64,000 nucleotides of DNA from Dipteris shenzhenensis (GCA_047967505.1 CM106541.1), one strand, 5' to 3'; shown: positions 21,455 through 32,995, numbered from the stretch's first letter. Program-made: numbers and translations. Notes: generated by a model from the letters alone, not told the origin.

Positions 21455-22497
21455 TTATTCTCCTTGCATTGAAGGTATAAAATATTTAAAAGTGAGTATT
21501 TTTATATGTGTGTACAATACATGTTCACATTGTTGCGGTAGTACTAGTGTGTCCTTCTTACTTTGCCAAAACTTTGTGGAGTCAATAGTTACAAAGCCGT
21601 GACTTGCATGGCCTTTGATTGTTGCATTAGGGCCTCTTTCCACCACGTCCTTAAACCACTTTACATCCAAAACATACACAAAGAAGCGTTGAAAGTCAAG
21701 CTTAATAATATCTTGGATTATGCGACAATAATCATTCATGGCTCCATTGGCTCCCTCAAAGCTAGCAATGAGGCCGCAATCTTGTGTGTTTCTCTTATCA
21801 TCAATCCGTTGTGTTCAAAAATTCTTGCCCTCACACCATATAGCATTGAACATAGTACACTACACCGAGACAAAATTAACTAAATAAGCAATCTAAATTG
21901 TTGAAAGCTCCTAACTTTTACATAACATTCTATATACCGACCTTGCTCATGCATCCTCTAGCATACTCCCATTCTTCCATTGTGATATGCATCCCCTTGT
22001 CTCTCTCTACTCTCTCCATTTCGTCAAGTAATCAATCCACATGAATATCCTTTGGAAGTGCTCTGAGATGCTGAGGGTATGGCACACGAGATCCATGGTG
22101 TGTACAAAAGAAGGCCCTTTCTCCTTGTCTTCTTGCCTTTGCATCCTCATATCTTGTTACCCATCTTTTCATCACATCACTATTAAGCATGCAATAAAGG
22201 TTGATATTATTAAGCAACTCCATGTCTATTACTTTGCTCCGTCTTTCCCTTGAGGCACAATAGAGATCATCCTTAGGTCTTCATCATCTCTCAATAGTTG
22301 TGGGAGAGACTTATCCACATCAACAAGAAACTCATAAATATATACAAGTGACTCTTGTACCAACCAACCCTCAGCCATGCTACCTTCGGGCCTTGCATTT
22401 TGTCTCACAAAACCCTTCAAGGTCTTCATGAAGTGCTCGAGGAAGAACAGCCAGAGTGCATGTACAGTACCGCATATAGCAATCTCATCCACCAAAT
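21455..22497 (-). pseudogene. CACTA TNP2 transposase, C-terminal part
   Basis: At 22497-22229 the minus strand reads NLVDEIAICGTVHALWLFFL, EHFMKTLKGFVRQNARPEGS and MAEGW, matching the DUF4218 region of plant TNP2 proteins (consensus form: VQYRWMYPFERYMKTLKGYV). At 22223-22032 comes YEDAKARRQGERAFFCTHHG, the linker. At 21739-21455 comes YCRIIQDIIKLDFQRFFVYV, WFKDVVERG and LPQQCEHVLY, matching DUF4216. The segment continues the reading at 28057, from which it is separated by the Copia insertion. Transposase would bind and cut the element ends. Stops and the insertion inactivate it. Confidence 0.9.
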
Positions 22498-23225
22498 TCT
22501 TAGATATCAATGCTCCACTCTCGTGTAACTAGGCGGGAACCAGCTAACTCTACTTGTAAGCCCCCCATATGAGGATAAGGCATTTGAGTAGCTCGGTTAT
22601 CCAGTAGGTCTTGGTTTGGACACCAGATGGGGGCCATGTGTGGCCTGATGGCTAGACGGCTTCAGATAGAGTTGGCACACCGCCAACTAAGCTACATGCA
22701 AGTGTGGGAAGGCATCCCTTGACTGACTGCACTAAGAGTAGATGGAGCATTTCTCAAGGAAACCCACTCTTGGGTTATGGGGCTCATTTGGAGCCTCAGA
22801 TGATCCCAGATGCTTTGGGCCGAACGGTCACCGTAGGTATGTTGCTCTGTTTTGCGCACCAGTTCTATCGTATAGTCGGTGGCCTATTTCATGACCAACC
22901 CCCAATCAACCGTTTTGGGCGGACTGGGTCGGTCACCCAATTGAGCCTAACCGACTACAGCTGGTGGCTATATAAGAGCAAGCCCATGAAGCCCATTTCA
23001 TCACTAGCTACAGCAACCCTGATTCCTTAGCATCTAGCCTCTTTCTTCTACTGTTTCCAGCATGCCATCGAAGCTTCTTTCACAGGAGCACACGGTTGGG
23101 AGGCAGCACCATTTATTGTATCAATTCTACAGTAATCAAATTTTTTATTCTCCATACTATCTTGTTTTCTCTCTTGTGTACGAGATCCTGTTATCTGTTG
23201 AGCACAGACGTATTATTTTCTTACA
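22498..23225 (+). repeat. 5' LTR of Copia element in CACTA
   Basis: 728-bp partner of 27319-28051. It holds a TATA-like box (GGCTATATAAGAGCAAGCC, about 22967-22985) and, 59 bases from its start, a GTAAGCCCCCCATATGAGG block that recurs in the other Copia LTRs of this window. Confidence 0.97.
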
Positions 23226-23237
23226 TGGTATCAGAGC
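23226..23237 (+). other. Primer binding site, initiator tRNA-Met type
   Basis: TGGTATCAGAGC starts directly at the LTR end. Confidence 0.95.
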
Positions 23238-23313
23238 CTGGACTCTAGCAAGAAGATTTGGTAGTGTGTCTCTGTTTGCAAGCAGATTGTGAGAGATGGC
23301 CTAGCCAGCAAAA

Positions 23314-24090
23314 ATGCGAATCCCACCGTTCGGCGAAAGCAAAAAGTTGGACGGCTCTAACTATCCACTCTGGAAGTTCAAGATGAAGACCATCCTAAGC
23401 GCATATGAGCTTTGGGACACTGCTACTGGGGTGGACGTGAGGCCGGTTGCGAGATCAAATCCAGCCAATGCAAGACAACAGATAGTACCAATTGCGAATG
23501 AGATTCTCGCATGGACAAGAAGAAATGCAGATGCGCAGTGTTCTATTATCTGCACTATTAGTGATTCCGTCATGGCGTTAATTCAACATGTCACCACAGC
23601 GGAGGAGGCATGGACGGTCTTGAAAAATCAGTACGAGACCATGAATCAAACGTGGATTCAAAATCTAGAGACTCAACTCGCGAACGAGAAGTTGTCTGAG
23701 TCTAAAGCGGCAGAGAAGTTCATCACCAGGGTGAAGAATCTATGCGAGAAGATGACTACAATTGGCATCACCATCACCAGTGAGAATCTAGCACAAAGGT
23801 GCATACGGATTCTCCCACCAAAGTACGACGGTCTTGTTATGGTGCTAAATACGCAGAATAGAAATCCGCCCCTCAACTTTGAGGATTTCAGCATGATGCT
23901 TCTGGAGGAGGAGATGCGTCAAAAGACGAGGACATGAGAAGATTCGGCTTTCTAGACTGGATCAAAGAAAGGTAAGGGTAAGGACTCTGGTAACCCATCT
24001 TCTTCTTATGATAAAAAGAGAAAGAAGAAGATCAAGTGCTTCTATTGCAACAAGGCAAGGCACAAGCAGAATGAGTGCCAAAAGAATATT
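23314..24090 (+). pseudogene. Copia Gag
   Basis: An open frame from 23314 gives MRIPPFGESKKLDGSNYPLW, KFKMKTILSAYELWDT, an UBN2-type region (WTVLKNQYETMNQTWIQNLE) and CIRILPPKYDGLVMVL. It ends with TGA at 23935-23937; a further TAG follows near 23954, after which the same reading gives the knuckle CFYCNKARHKQNEC at about 24039-24080. It would form the particle and bind RNA. The first 207 codons are intact, so most of the capsid could still be made. Confidence 0.9.
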
Positions 24091-25802
24091 GCAAATGAGA
24101 AGAACGGAGTAAAGAAAGAGTCCAGCAATAGTGCGCAGGCAGTACCAGTAGAGCTGTTCGTCGCAATTGAGGATATTTGCACAGAGGCAATTCATGTACC
24201 TGTGGATGAACCCCGTGGATCATTGACAGTGGTGCATCGCGCCACATGACCAGTCGGAAGGATTGGTATACCTCTCTACAGTCGGTAGGGAATGACATCC
24301 TAGTAGCAGTCGGCAATGATGCAAAATGTCCAGCAAAAGGAAAAGGTACAATTTCCCTCAAGTCAGATGGAGTTGTAAAACAGTTGTCCGATGTTCTTTA
24401 TGTGCCAGATATCAAGAGGAACTTGTTGTCTGTTTCCGTGATCATGGATCGGGACCTCAAAGTTCAATTCGATAAGAATGGTGCATAGATTCTGGATCTT
24501 CAAGGGAAGGTCATTGGTAAAGGTACACGGTGCAACAACATTTACGAACTCTCAGCTTTCAGTGCTTAAGCGGATGTGAAGAACACTAAGCTGTGGCATG
24601 AGAGGTTTGGTCATCTAAACCTTAGTTCTTTGAAGGAGATGCATAAAAGTGGAATGATTGCAGACCTACCAGAAATTTCAAATCTACCTGATGTATGTGA
24701 AGCTCGCATGATGGGCAAGCAGCATCGGCATCCCTTTCCTAAAGAGGCCAGCAGGGCAAAAGCTCCTCCAGAGCTCGTTCACATGGACCTCTACAGAAAG
24801 ATGGAGATGGAAGCTTTGGGTGGTTCCTACTACTTCATGACGCTGATCGTCGACGACTACAGTAGAAGGATATGGATATACTTCCTGAAGACTAAAGACG
24901 GGGCTTTTAATAGGTTCAAGGAATGGCATGTAATGGTTGAGAAAGAAACGGGGAGGAAGGTGAAGAAGTTGAGATCAGACAGAGTTGGAGAGTTCACATC
25001 ATCTGAATTCAAAAGTTACTGCAAAAGTCACTGAATCAAGAGGCAGAAACCCCCACCACATACATCACAACAAAATGGAGTAGCAGAACGCAAGATGCAT
25101 ATCATCTGTGAAATGGGCCGGAGTATGATGAAAGGGAAATATTTGCCAAAGTCTTTCTAGGCTGAAACATGTAACACTGCAGTTTACATCCTGAATCGTA
25201 GCTACACGAAGGCTGTGAATGGGATGACTCCACTTCAAGCCTTTTCTGGTAAGAAACCTTAAGTTGCACATTTCAGAGTTTTTGGATGTGACTATTTTGT
25301 GCATGTCCCTGATGCTACCAGGACCAAATGGGAACCGAAGAGCCAGAAGTGTATTTTCTTAGGCTTCAGTGAGGGTTACCATCTCTATAACCCTGTTACC
25401 AAGAAGGTAATTGTAAGTCGTGATGTGGTCTTCTCAGAACAGCCACATCAATTGGAGGAGGATGCTTCCTTCCCAGACAACCAAGACCAAGATATCCATC
25501 TAGTACCACCACCAACAGCAGACCGAGCTCCCCCAACGGTGCTTGGGAGGATTCAAGACAAAGAAGATGAAGAAGAGCCTACAAAACCACAACGGCAACG
25601 GCCATTCCCGAAGTGGGTAAAGCAGCTTTTGGATGACAAAGAACCTCCAGCCATTAAGGAGGAACCATCCGAACACCGCCGGTCCAAGAGATTAGAGGAG
25701 CAAAGAAGGGCACAAGAACACTTGGTCAACTATGCTTTGATGACAGAAGTGATCCATGCTGATGAACCCAAGTGTCTTGAAGAGACACAGGGCGATGATA
25801 GG
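24090..25802 (+). pseudogene. Copia protease, pre-integrase and integrase (broken)
   Basis: The protease motif WIIDSGASRHMT lies near 24215-24250 with the catalytic Asp intact. Pre-integrase: VLYVPDIKRNLLSV, LWHERFGHLNLSSLKEMHKS. Integrase: ELVHMDLYRKM, LIVDDYSRRIWIYFL, KLRSDRVGEFTSSEF (D, D, E), then after a TGA at 25032-25034 TSQQNGVAERK and FRVFGCDYFVHVPDA. Then the linker RRSKRLEEQRRAQEH. Stops at 24486, 24567, 25032, 25158 and 25800 fall where Gln, Trp or Gly codons are expected. Confidence 0.92.
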
Positions 25803-27288
25803 TGAATGGAGGCTATGCAGTCGAAGTATGGCTCCATAATGAAGAACAACACTTGGGACCTTGTGGATCGACCACCAAAACACAAGGTAATCGACACTAA
25901 GTGGGTGTACAAGACCAAGTACAAGTCCGATGGCACGTTGGATAAGTACAAGGCTCGGCTCATGGCAAAAGGATTTGCATAGGTACATGGTGTTGATTAT
26001 CAAGATACTTTTGCTCCCACAGCTTGGCTAACCACAATTCGCAGTGTTTTGGCTTTAGCTGCCCAGGGAAGTTGGCCCATGTTTTAGATGGATGTGAAAT
26101 CCACCTTTCTGAATGGAGATCTCAAGGAGGAGGTATACGTGGAACAACCACCAGGTTTTGAGATCCCCGGTTCAGAAGGTAAAGTTTGCAAACTGAAGAA
26201 GGCACTTTATGGACTGAAACAGGCCCCACGAGCATGGTACCAGTGAATTGATGCCTACTTTCTACAAAACGGGTTTACGAGGAGCCCATCTGATGCAAAT
26301 TTGTATATCTTCAGAGAAGGAGACAGGTGTATGATTGTGGTCCTTTATGTGGACGACCTTGTCATAACACGGAACCATGAAGAGAAGATCTCACAGCGGA
26401 CTGAAATATTTCTACTAGGAAGAGAGTTTGAAATGACAGCGGACTGATGCATTTCTGTTTGGGGATTGAAGTTTGGCAAGAGCCGAAACAGATCTTCATT
26501 TCATAGTTGAAGTATGCTCGAGAGATACTGAAGGCATTTGGCATGGCTGAGTGCAAGACAGCTGGTACCCCTATGGAGGTTGATGCAAAGCTCTCAAACG
26601 AGGATTCATCACCACTAGTGGACGAAGCGAAGTACAGAAGGCTTGTGGGCAGCTTGATTTACCTGTGCAACACATGACCGAACATCAGTTTTGTGATTGG
26701 TGTACTAAGCAGGTTTTCCAATAAGCCCCAGGAGAACCATTGGAGGGCAGGGATGTGGGTGCTGAAATACATCAAAGGCACACTTGATTATGGCATCACC
26801 TATACCAAGGGCAACATCTTGACCGGATTCTGTGACTCGGATTGGGCAGGAGACATGTACAGAGGAGATCAGTGACAGGGTACTATTTCTCACTTGGATC
26901 TAGAGTTGTGTCATGGGTCAGCAAGAAGCAACCCATAGTTGCTCTTTCTTCTGCCGAGGCCGAGTACAAATCTGCATGCTTTACTTCTTGCGAGGTAGTG
27001 TGGTTGAGGAGGATTTTGGGGGACATGGGTGCAGTGCAGAACAAGCCTACGCATTTACCATGTGACAATCAGAGTTGCATGGCAATTGCAAAGAACCCGA
27101 TGTTCTACGCTCGCACAAAACACATTGAGATTCAATATCACTTTGTATGTGAGCTCATCATGGATGGAGAGGTCGAGTTGGTGTACTGTCCGACTATAGA
27201 GAATGCTGCTGACATCTTCATGAAGGCTCTTGGAAGAGACTTACTGGAGAGGCATCTTCATCGACTTGGCATTGGGCCGAAAAAGTAA
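25803..27288 (+). pseudogene. Copia reverse transcriptase and RNase H (broken)
   Basis: Family motifs in order: [67 protein letters not shown], and an intact catalytic box VVLYVDDLVITRN near 26338. Stops fall after KGFA (25980), PMF (26086), WYQ (26245) and in the region after EMTAD. RNase [12 protein letters not shown], a frameshift near 26860, [36 protein letters not shown] and [15 protein letters not shown], ending 30 bases before the 3' LTR. The catalytic residues survive but the frame is broken in at least eight places. Confidence 0.93.
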
Positions 27289-27318
27289 GTTCACTTGTGG
27301 GTGGACATTGAGAGGGGG

Positions 27319-28051
27319 TGTTAGATATCAATGCTCCACTCTTGTGTAACTACGCGGGAACCAGCTAACTCTACTTGTAAGCCCCCCATATGAGGAGAAG
27401 GCAGTTGAGTAGCTCGGTTATCCGGTAGGTCCTAGTTTGGACACCAAATGGGAGCCATGTGTGGCCTAATGGCTGGATGGCTTCAAATAGAGTTGGCACA
27501 CCACCAACTAGGCTACATGCAAGTGCGGGAAGGCATCCCTTGACTGACCGCACTAAGGGTAGATGGAGCATTTCTCGGGGCAGCCCACTCTCAGGTTGCA
27601 GGGCCCCGTTTGGAGCCTCAGATAATCCCGGATGGCTCTGGGCCAAACGGAGAGCGTAGGTCAGTTGCTCTATTTTGTGCACTGGTTCTATCGTATGGTC
27701 GGTGGCCTATTTTGGGACCGACCCCCAGTCGACTGTTTTGGGTGGATTGGGTCGGTCACCCAATTGAGCCTAACCTACTACAACTGGTGGCTATATAAGA
27801 GCAAGCCTGTGAAGCCCATTTCATCACTGGCTATAGCAACCTTGATTCCTTAGCATCCAGCCTCCGTCTTCTACTATTTTTAGCATGCCATCGAAGCTTC
27901 TTTCGCAGGAGTGCACGGTTGGGAGGTAGCGCCATCTATTGTATCAGTTCTACAGTAATCAAATTTTTTATTCTCCATACTATCTTGTTTTCTCTCTTGC
28001 GTACAAGATCCTGTTATCTGTTGAGCACACACGTTGTATTATTTTCTTACA
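27319..28051 (+). repeat. 3' LTR of Copia element in CACTA
   Basis: 733 bp, begins TGTTAGATATC and ends TTCTTACA, followed by CAAAT. A purine run (AGAGGGGG) lies immediately upstream. It differs from the 5' LTR at several tens of positions, so the insertion is not very recent. Confidence 0.97.
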
Positions 28052-28056
28052 CAAAT

Positions 28057-29950
28057 GCACTATGAGATGTAGTTGGCTTGTGAGAATAGAACGTGGAAAT
28101 GTCTCCTCCACTAAACAAACCACCTCCACTGACATAACTCAAGCATTCTCAAGCGTGGTGGGATCTATTTCCTTTGAGCTCACATACCTAGAAAGGAAAA
28201 AGTATGCCATATTAGCAATATGAACACCTTGCATGGAGCATCGATACGCTTCACATTTTGTATCCTGTAAAGTAGCTCACAAGCTTGCCCATCTTGTAAA
28301 TACAATCCTTCACGTCCTTCAATGCACTACGAGAAATGCTAGTAGGTAGTATGAACTGAACATACGAGGAATGGTTAATTAGTTGCTTCTCATTCACTCA
28401 CAAATTTGGAAGAAAAAAGATATTATGCACATAAAATACTTACTCGGAGCATCTTTTGCCAATCATGAGATTTCAAGCCATATAATTGCTCTACACCTCT
28501 TTTCTTGCTCTTTGTGAAGGCCCCCTTCAAACACCTCATGCATCCAATGGGAGTACGAATTGTAGTGATAACTCGTTTCACCGCCACCATCTCTAGCTTT
28601 GATAACCTCCACGGTGCATGAGGTAAAAAGACACGCCCATTTGGCCTCTCTTGTGGCCAAGCTTCATGCATCCTCCCTATGGTGCGTAGATCCTCCCTTA
28701 TGCCTACGGAATATCATGTCCCATTCAAATGTTCCCAAATTGTACGATGCCACATTCTTGAAGATATGCATGGGATCAAGCAGGTGATTGATCTTGAGCT
28801 GGGACCAATATGGTAAATGATAAAAGATGGAGCGTCTAAACAAAAGTTGGTGTTAGCGGACAATCTTTATCTCCATTCAATATAGCACATAATAGTTACA
28901 AACCCTTACCAGCTCATGCCAAGTGGTGGAGGAGTCGTGGAACCGTCCTAAATTCTCATCCAATCTCCTGCAATGAGTGACTATGGGGGGACTTCATTCC
29001 AAGGGGCGACATATCTAGGATGATCAGGTGGAAGAAATCGATGGTGATTCTCATAGATGACCTTATTCAATGCGTTTGCCCATGAGGCAACTAGCAAAGG
29101 ACCACAAACAAGACATGCATGGTAACCCGATGTAGTGCTCAAGACCTGAATAATAGATGCAATTAAGAGTTCAAGGTGGGTTCAGGGTGCCACATCGATT
29201 GCCTACTCATAATGAAAAGTTCAATGCTTACCTGAACACTCGCCATAGCCTAGGAAGTCATGCATCATCCACATCAAGACTCCTTTGCAGTTGAAGTCTC
29301 GTGACGAGGGAGGCCTGCTTACATCGTGCACCTCGATACCTCTCCAAAGTATCTCTAGCTCATCAATCAAAGGCTCCAAATAAACGTCAGGTTTTTTTTC
29401 TTTATGTTTGCCTGGAATTATAAGGGATAACATAACATGTCCTTTCTTAATCGCCATAGAAAGTGGAAGATTATAATTTACCAATATCACTGGCCATATA
29501 CTATAAGAGGTGCTTTTGACACCAAATGGGTTCACACCATCCATACCCAATCCATGTCTCAAGTTCCTAGGTTCTTCCTTGAAGCTTGGCCATGTGTCTT
29601 CAATATGCTTCCATGTAGGAGTGTCTATGGGAGTTCTCCACTTGCCATCGGTTGATCGATGGGAGGAATGCCATGACAAGCTCTACAATGGATTTGCACT
29701 TGTGAACATATGTTGGATGCGAGGGATTATGGGAAAATGTTGCAGAACCTTACAAGGCACATCCAAAGTTTTGAGATCTACTCTATATCTTGCCTCTCCA
29801 CAAGTAGGACACTCTCTTGCATCCTTAAATGTGGTCCATGAAACAGAACGCAATCGTTGATGCATGCATGGATGCGCTTGTAATATAATCCTCCAAGAGA
29901 GGTCACATGTTGCCTTGCCATATCTCTTGAGGTCCCTTGGAAGCATTTTA
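28057..29950 (-). pseudogene. CACTA TNP2 transposase, N-terminal and central part
   Basis: Minus-strand motifs in family order. 29900-29690: ARECPTCGEARYRVD and CKVLQHFPIIPRIQHMFTS. 29680-29221: LRHGLGMDGVNPFG, TSYSIWPVILVNYNLPLSMA, DVYLEPLIDELEILWRG, MWMMHDFLGYGECSGKH, the Transposase_21 core. 29150-29000: GYHACLVCGP and YENHHRFLPPDHP. 28800-28700: LLDPMHIFKNVASYNLGTFE. 28500: LYGLKSHDWQKMLR. 28320-28060: LPTSISRSALKDV and VEVVCLVEETFPRSILTSQL, after which the protein continues at 22497. These are hallmark TNP2 segments. Frame changes and stops, and possibly introns, separate them. Confidence 0.93.
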
Positions 29951-29974
29951 CACAATAGCCTGCACGAATAAGTG

Positions 29975-30088
29975 ATTGCATGAATGATGGAAATGGATTG
30001 CATGAATGAAGAAAGGGATTGCATGAATGATGGAAAGGGATTGCATGAATGAAGAAAGGGATTGCATGAATGAGGAAATAAGGGATTG
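29975..30088. repeat. 21-bp-type minisatellite
   Basis: Five or so copies of GGATTGCATGAATGAxGxAA in tandem (for example 30000, 30020, 30039, 30058). It sits between the start of TNP2 and the pyrimidine tract. Confidence 0.85.
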
Positions 30089-30712
30089 CATTCTCTTTTC
30101 TCCTCTCTTTCCTTCCCTTTTCTCCTCTCTTTTTCTCTCTTATCTCCTTTCTTTTTTCTCCTCTCTTTTCCTCTCTTTTCCTCTCTTTTCTCATCTCTTT
30201 CCTTCTCTCTTTTTCTCTCTTTTATCCTCACTTTTTCTCTCTTTTTCCTTCTCTCTTTTATCCTCTCTTTCCTTCTCTCTTTTCGTCTCTTTTCCTCTCT
30301 TTTCCCCTCTCTTTTTCTCTCTTATCTTCTCTCTTTTTCTCTCTTTTTTCTCCTCTCTTTTCTCCTGTCTTTCCTTCTCTCTTTTTCTCTCTTTTATCCT
30401 CACTTTTTCTCTCTTTTTCCTTCTCTCTTTTATCCTCTCTTTTCGTCTCTCTTTTTCTCTCTTATCTCCTCTCTTTTTCTCTCTTTTTTCTCCTCTCTTT
30501 TCCTCTATTTTCCTCTCTTTTCTCCTCTCTTTCCTTCTCTCTTTTTCTCTTTTTTACCCCCACTTTTTCTATTCACTTTCTCTCTTATCTCCTCTCTTTT
30601 TCTCTATTTTTTCTCCTCTCTTTTCTCCTTTTTCTCCTCTCTTTTTCTCTCTTTTTTCTTCTCTCTTTTCCTCTCTTTTCTCCTCTCTTTCCTTCTCTCT
30701 TTTCCCCATGTG
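30089..30712. repeat. Pyrimidine (CT) tract, about 620 bp
   Basis: Nearly pure C/T on the plus strand in irregular TTTTCTCTC / CCTCTCTTTTC units. Long frames exist here on both strands only because C/T repeats seldom contain stops. Similar tracts are at 38819-39765 and 39936-40165, again just upstream of a CACTA plus-strand gene. Confidence 0.95.
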
Positions 30713-30724
30713 AAGCTTTAATAG

Positions 30725-30808
30725 CCTGACATTGAGCAAGCAAATACAAACTTCTATCACTCTAATTAAAAGAATGCAGGAGTCTATAAATGCTTGCTTA
30801 ATGTCAGG
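30725..30808. repeat. 18-bp inverted repeat
   Basis: CCTGACATTGAGCAAGCA at 30725-30742 is the reverse complement, with one mismatch, of TGCTTGCTTAATGTCAGG at 30791-30808. It could be a hairpin, or the ends of a tiny element. Confidence 0.8.
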
Positions 30809-31299
30809 TCGTCGCTCTATTTTTTCTTTTGCATCGCGTGACAAGGGCATGCATGATGGAAAGAGGGCATGCTCAATGGTAATCGTCTTCTTTTCTTTTC
30901 TTCAGTTCATCATGTGGCCAAGAAGCTCTTCAGCCTCACCTAATCTTTGGGATGCCATCTTTCAGGAGTTATATAACATTTTGGGGCACCCTCCCACTCC
31001 TGGAGAGTTATACACATACATGACGAGTACTCCAAACACCCCCTAGGAGTCAACAGTATAGACTTCAAACCACCCCAATCCCACACCAACTGAAATTACC
31101 CCAAAGGAGTCGAGATAGCCCAACCGGCTATAGAACTGAGCCCCTTCTCCCCCCTGTAGTCAAGAGGCCCTTCTACCTGGTAGAGCCGCCGACATACTCC
31201 CGTGTAGTCAAGAGTTGCTTCTCTAGCTCTACGAGTGACCAACGTACTCTCGTGCAGTCAAGAGTCGCTTCTCTAGCTACGAGTGGCTAGCGTACTAGC

Positions 31300-32345
31300 T
31301 TGATGCGACAGGGCAACATGCGTAGTAGTAGGGAGAGCAGTGGGGGATGCATGGCACAATGCTTTGGGGGGGCTAATGGTGGCAGTGGGGATGATTCAGA
31401 TGATGCAGATGTGCTAGAGCGTGATGGTACAATCTTCTATGACATCACTCAAACAGGAGGCATCTTGATGGATGCATGGGGAAAGGACATCATGGCCTTC
31501 ATGCGCTCTGTAATTGCTAATAACTATAGAGATTGCTTTATTCACTATACAAAGACCATCCAAAAAAGTTAGCTAATGAGACCCTCGCTGCTGCTCGCTC
31601 TAGGTATCCCAATCCCCCCAATGTTGAGTTCACAGATAAATGGGCAAAGTCAAAGATTGTTGTTATACTTGCCAATAAAATATCTTTGCTTAAGAGGCAT
31701 GCACTAGCCGAGCTTGCCAGGAGAGAGGGAGGTAGACCACCAAGGGGCCAGCCCCACACTGCTTATAAGCATGAGTGGAAGAAAGCAATGAAGGCTTCGA
31801 AGGTAGACCCCAATCTATAGCACGTGGAGGTACGAAGGATCCAAATGGAGCAAAATAGAAACGTGCATTTTGGAGCAGGGGGAGTTGAATCATGGGAGGC
31901 CTAATTTATAAGTATCGATCTCAAATTATATTCTATTTATGTGGTTTATTAGGAGGTTGTTTCTTTGTACTAACCCCTCTGCAAATTGTGTCATCTTGTA
32001 GCTTAATATCGTGAGTAGGTACCCTACTCATGTCGAGACAGCCTACCAACGTGGACATCACAGAGGACATACATGGAGGCACTTCTATGATGAGAGGTTG
32101 ATTACTGAGGAGCAGTATATTCGAGCTACTGGAGCGCCTCCCAGGTATTTAAAAGTACTTAAATAATGTCAATATTGTAAATAAAGATTTGATTTTTCAT
32201 ACATTGATACATGTTGTCCCTCGTTTACAGGGCCCTACGGCTGATCATGAGGAAGAAGGGAGCGAAGAAGGGAGCAAAGAAGGGAGCGAGGACACAGAGA
32301 ACTTAGATTATCATAGAAGTAGTGCGAGAGTAGTGCTAGCTACTC
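31300..32345 (+). pseudogene. CACTA accessory gene (second ORF), unrecognised family
   Basis: Plus-strand coding segments oriented away from TNP2: a Gly/Asp-rich start (GGANGGSGDDSDDADVLERD), ILMDAWGKDIMAFMRSVIAN, ETLAAARSRYPNPPNVEFTD, KWAKSKIVVILANKISLLKR, GGRPPRGQPHTAYKHEWKKA, then after non-coding sequence HVETAYQRGHHRGHTWRHFY and DERLITEEQYIRATGAPPR. A plausible GT..AG intron follows (about 32146-32230), after which a Glu/Ser-rich tail (ADHEEEGSEEGSKEGSEDTE) ends the frame. By position it corresponds to the TNPA/Transposase_24-type second gene of CACTA elements, which binds subterminal repeats. That role is inferred; sequence similarity is not obvious to me. Stops in the middle suggest introns or decay. 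Confidence 0.5.
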
Positions 32346-32769
32346 TTTTTTGTACTTGAATCCATTGGCTTGGCTTCGTACCTCTCTTGTATATACACTC
32401 CTCTTATTTTTTGTACTTGAAGCCATAAGACATGGCTTGGCTTCATGCTATATGTACATACAAGCAGTTTTTGGGCTATGAATTAATAGACAGTCCTTTT
32501 ATGTCTTTGGCTTTCAATTTCCTTGTGCAACGTTCTATCAATGAATGCCTTGTGTACTAAAAGTTTTGGAGTTGTAATGTTTTATTCAGAATTGTAATCG
32601 TCAACTATAGACATGCTTGGAATCATGCTAATTAAAATGTGGTTGGTTGTAAGAATTGAATTGCACAATGTGGAAATGGGATTCTTGTAACTACATAGCA
32701 TACACAACAAACACAGCATTCTGTTCAACCACACAAATTTTTGCTTTTATTTTAACAAAAGATTCTACA

Positions 32770-32995
32770 GATCGTCTATGTACGCATCTTTTTGTTTTTT
32801 TTTTATTTCTACAAAGTGTCTAAAAGCGTGTCTATAGGCACATCTGTCTATTATATAGACGTGCCTATAGACGTGGGTCTATATACATGCAAATAGACGC
32901 ACCCATAAGTTTTTTTTAAGTTAAAGAAATGCATGTGCCCGTCTATGGGTGCTTTGTCTTGTTATGCTTGTTTTCATAATAAGCACGTCTATATA
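32770..32995. repeat. Right subterminal repeat region of CACTA element
   Basis: Clustered variants of CGTCTATAG: CGTCTATGTACGCATC, GCGTGTCTATAGGCACATC, ATAGACGTGCCTATAGACG, AATAGACGCACCC, CCCGTCTATGGGTGC, CACGTCTATATAAC, in both orientations. The same motif family is at 20735-20880. Confidence 0.7.

Larger units (their letters stand above)
22498..28051 (+). mobile_element. Full-length Copia LTR retrotransposon inside CACTA TNP2
   Basis: Long LTRs (728 and 733 bp), primer site TGGTATCAGAGC at 23226-23237, purine run before the 3' LTR (27309-27318), and an exact 5-bp duplication CAAAT (22493-22497 and 28052-28056). The 5' LTR starts TC instead of TG. All Copia domains are present in order but with many stops. 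The insertion split the TNP2 reading between VHL and VDE in its DUF4218 region, so it is younger than the CACTA element. Confidence 0.97.
20735..32995. mobile_element. CACTA (En/Spm) element with TNP2 and divergent accessory gene
   Basis: The body is defined by a minus-strand TNP2-type transposase (29950-21455), a divergent plus-strand gene (31300-32345), and outer regions at both ends rich in GTCTATAG-type motifs (20735-20880 and 32770-32995) like the subterminal transposase-binding repeats of this superfamily. A pyrimidine tract separates the genes. A 5.55-kb Copia element is inserted in TNP2. I could not find the terminal CACTA repeats, so the outer limits given are those of the subterminal motifs and not true ends. 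Confidence 0.8.

Noticed and set aside
28326-28342. CACTACGAGAAATGC as a CACTA terminal repeat
   Set aside because: It lies within the TNP2 coding sequence, where it encodes part of a conserved segment, and has no partner.
30027-30721. Frames of over 200 codons on both strands in the pyrimidine tract
   Set aside because: Pure C/T repeats seldom produce stops; the translations are Ser/Leu/Phe or Lys/Glu/Arg simple sequence.
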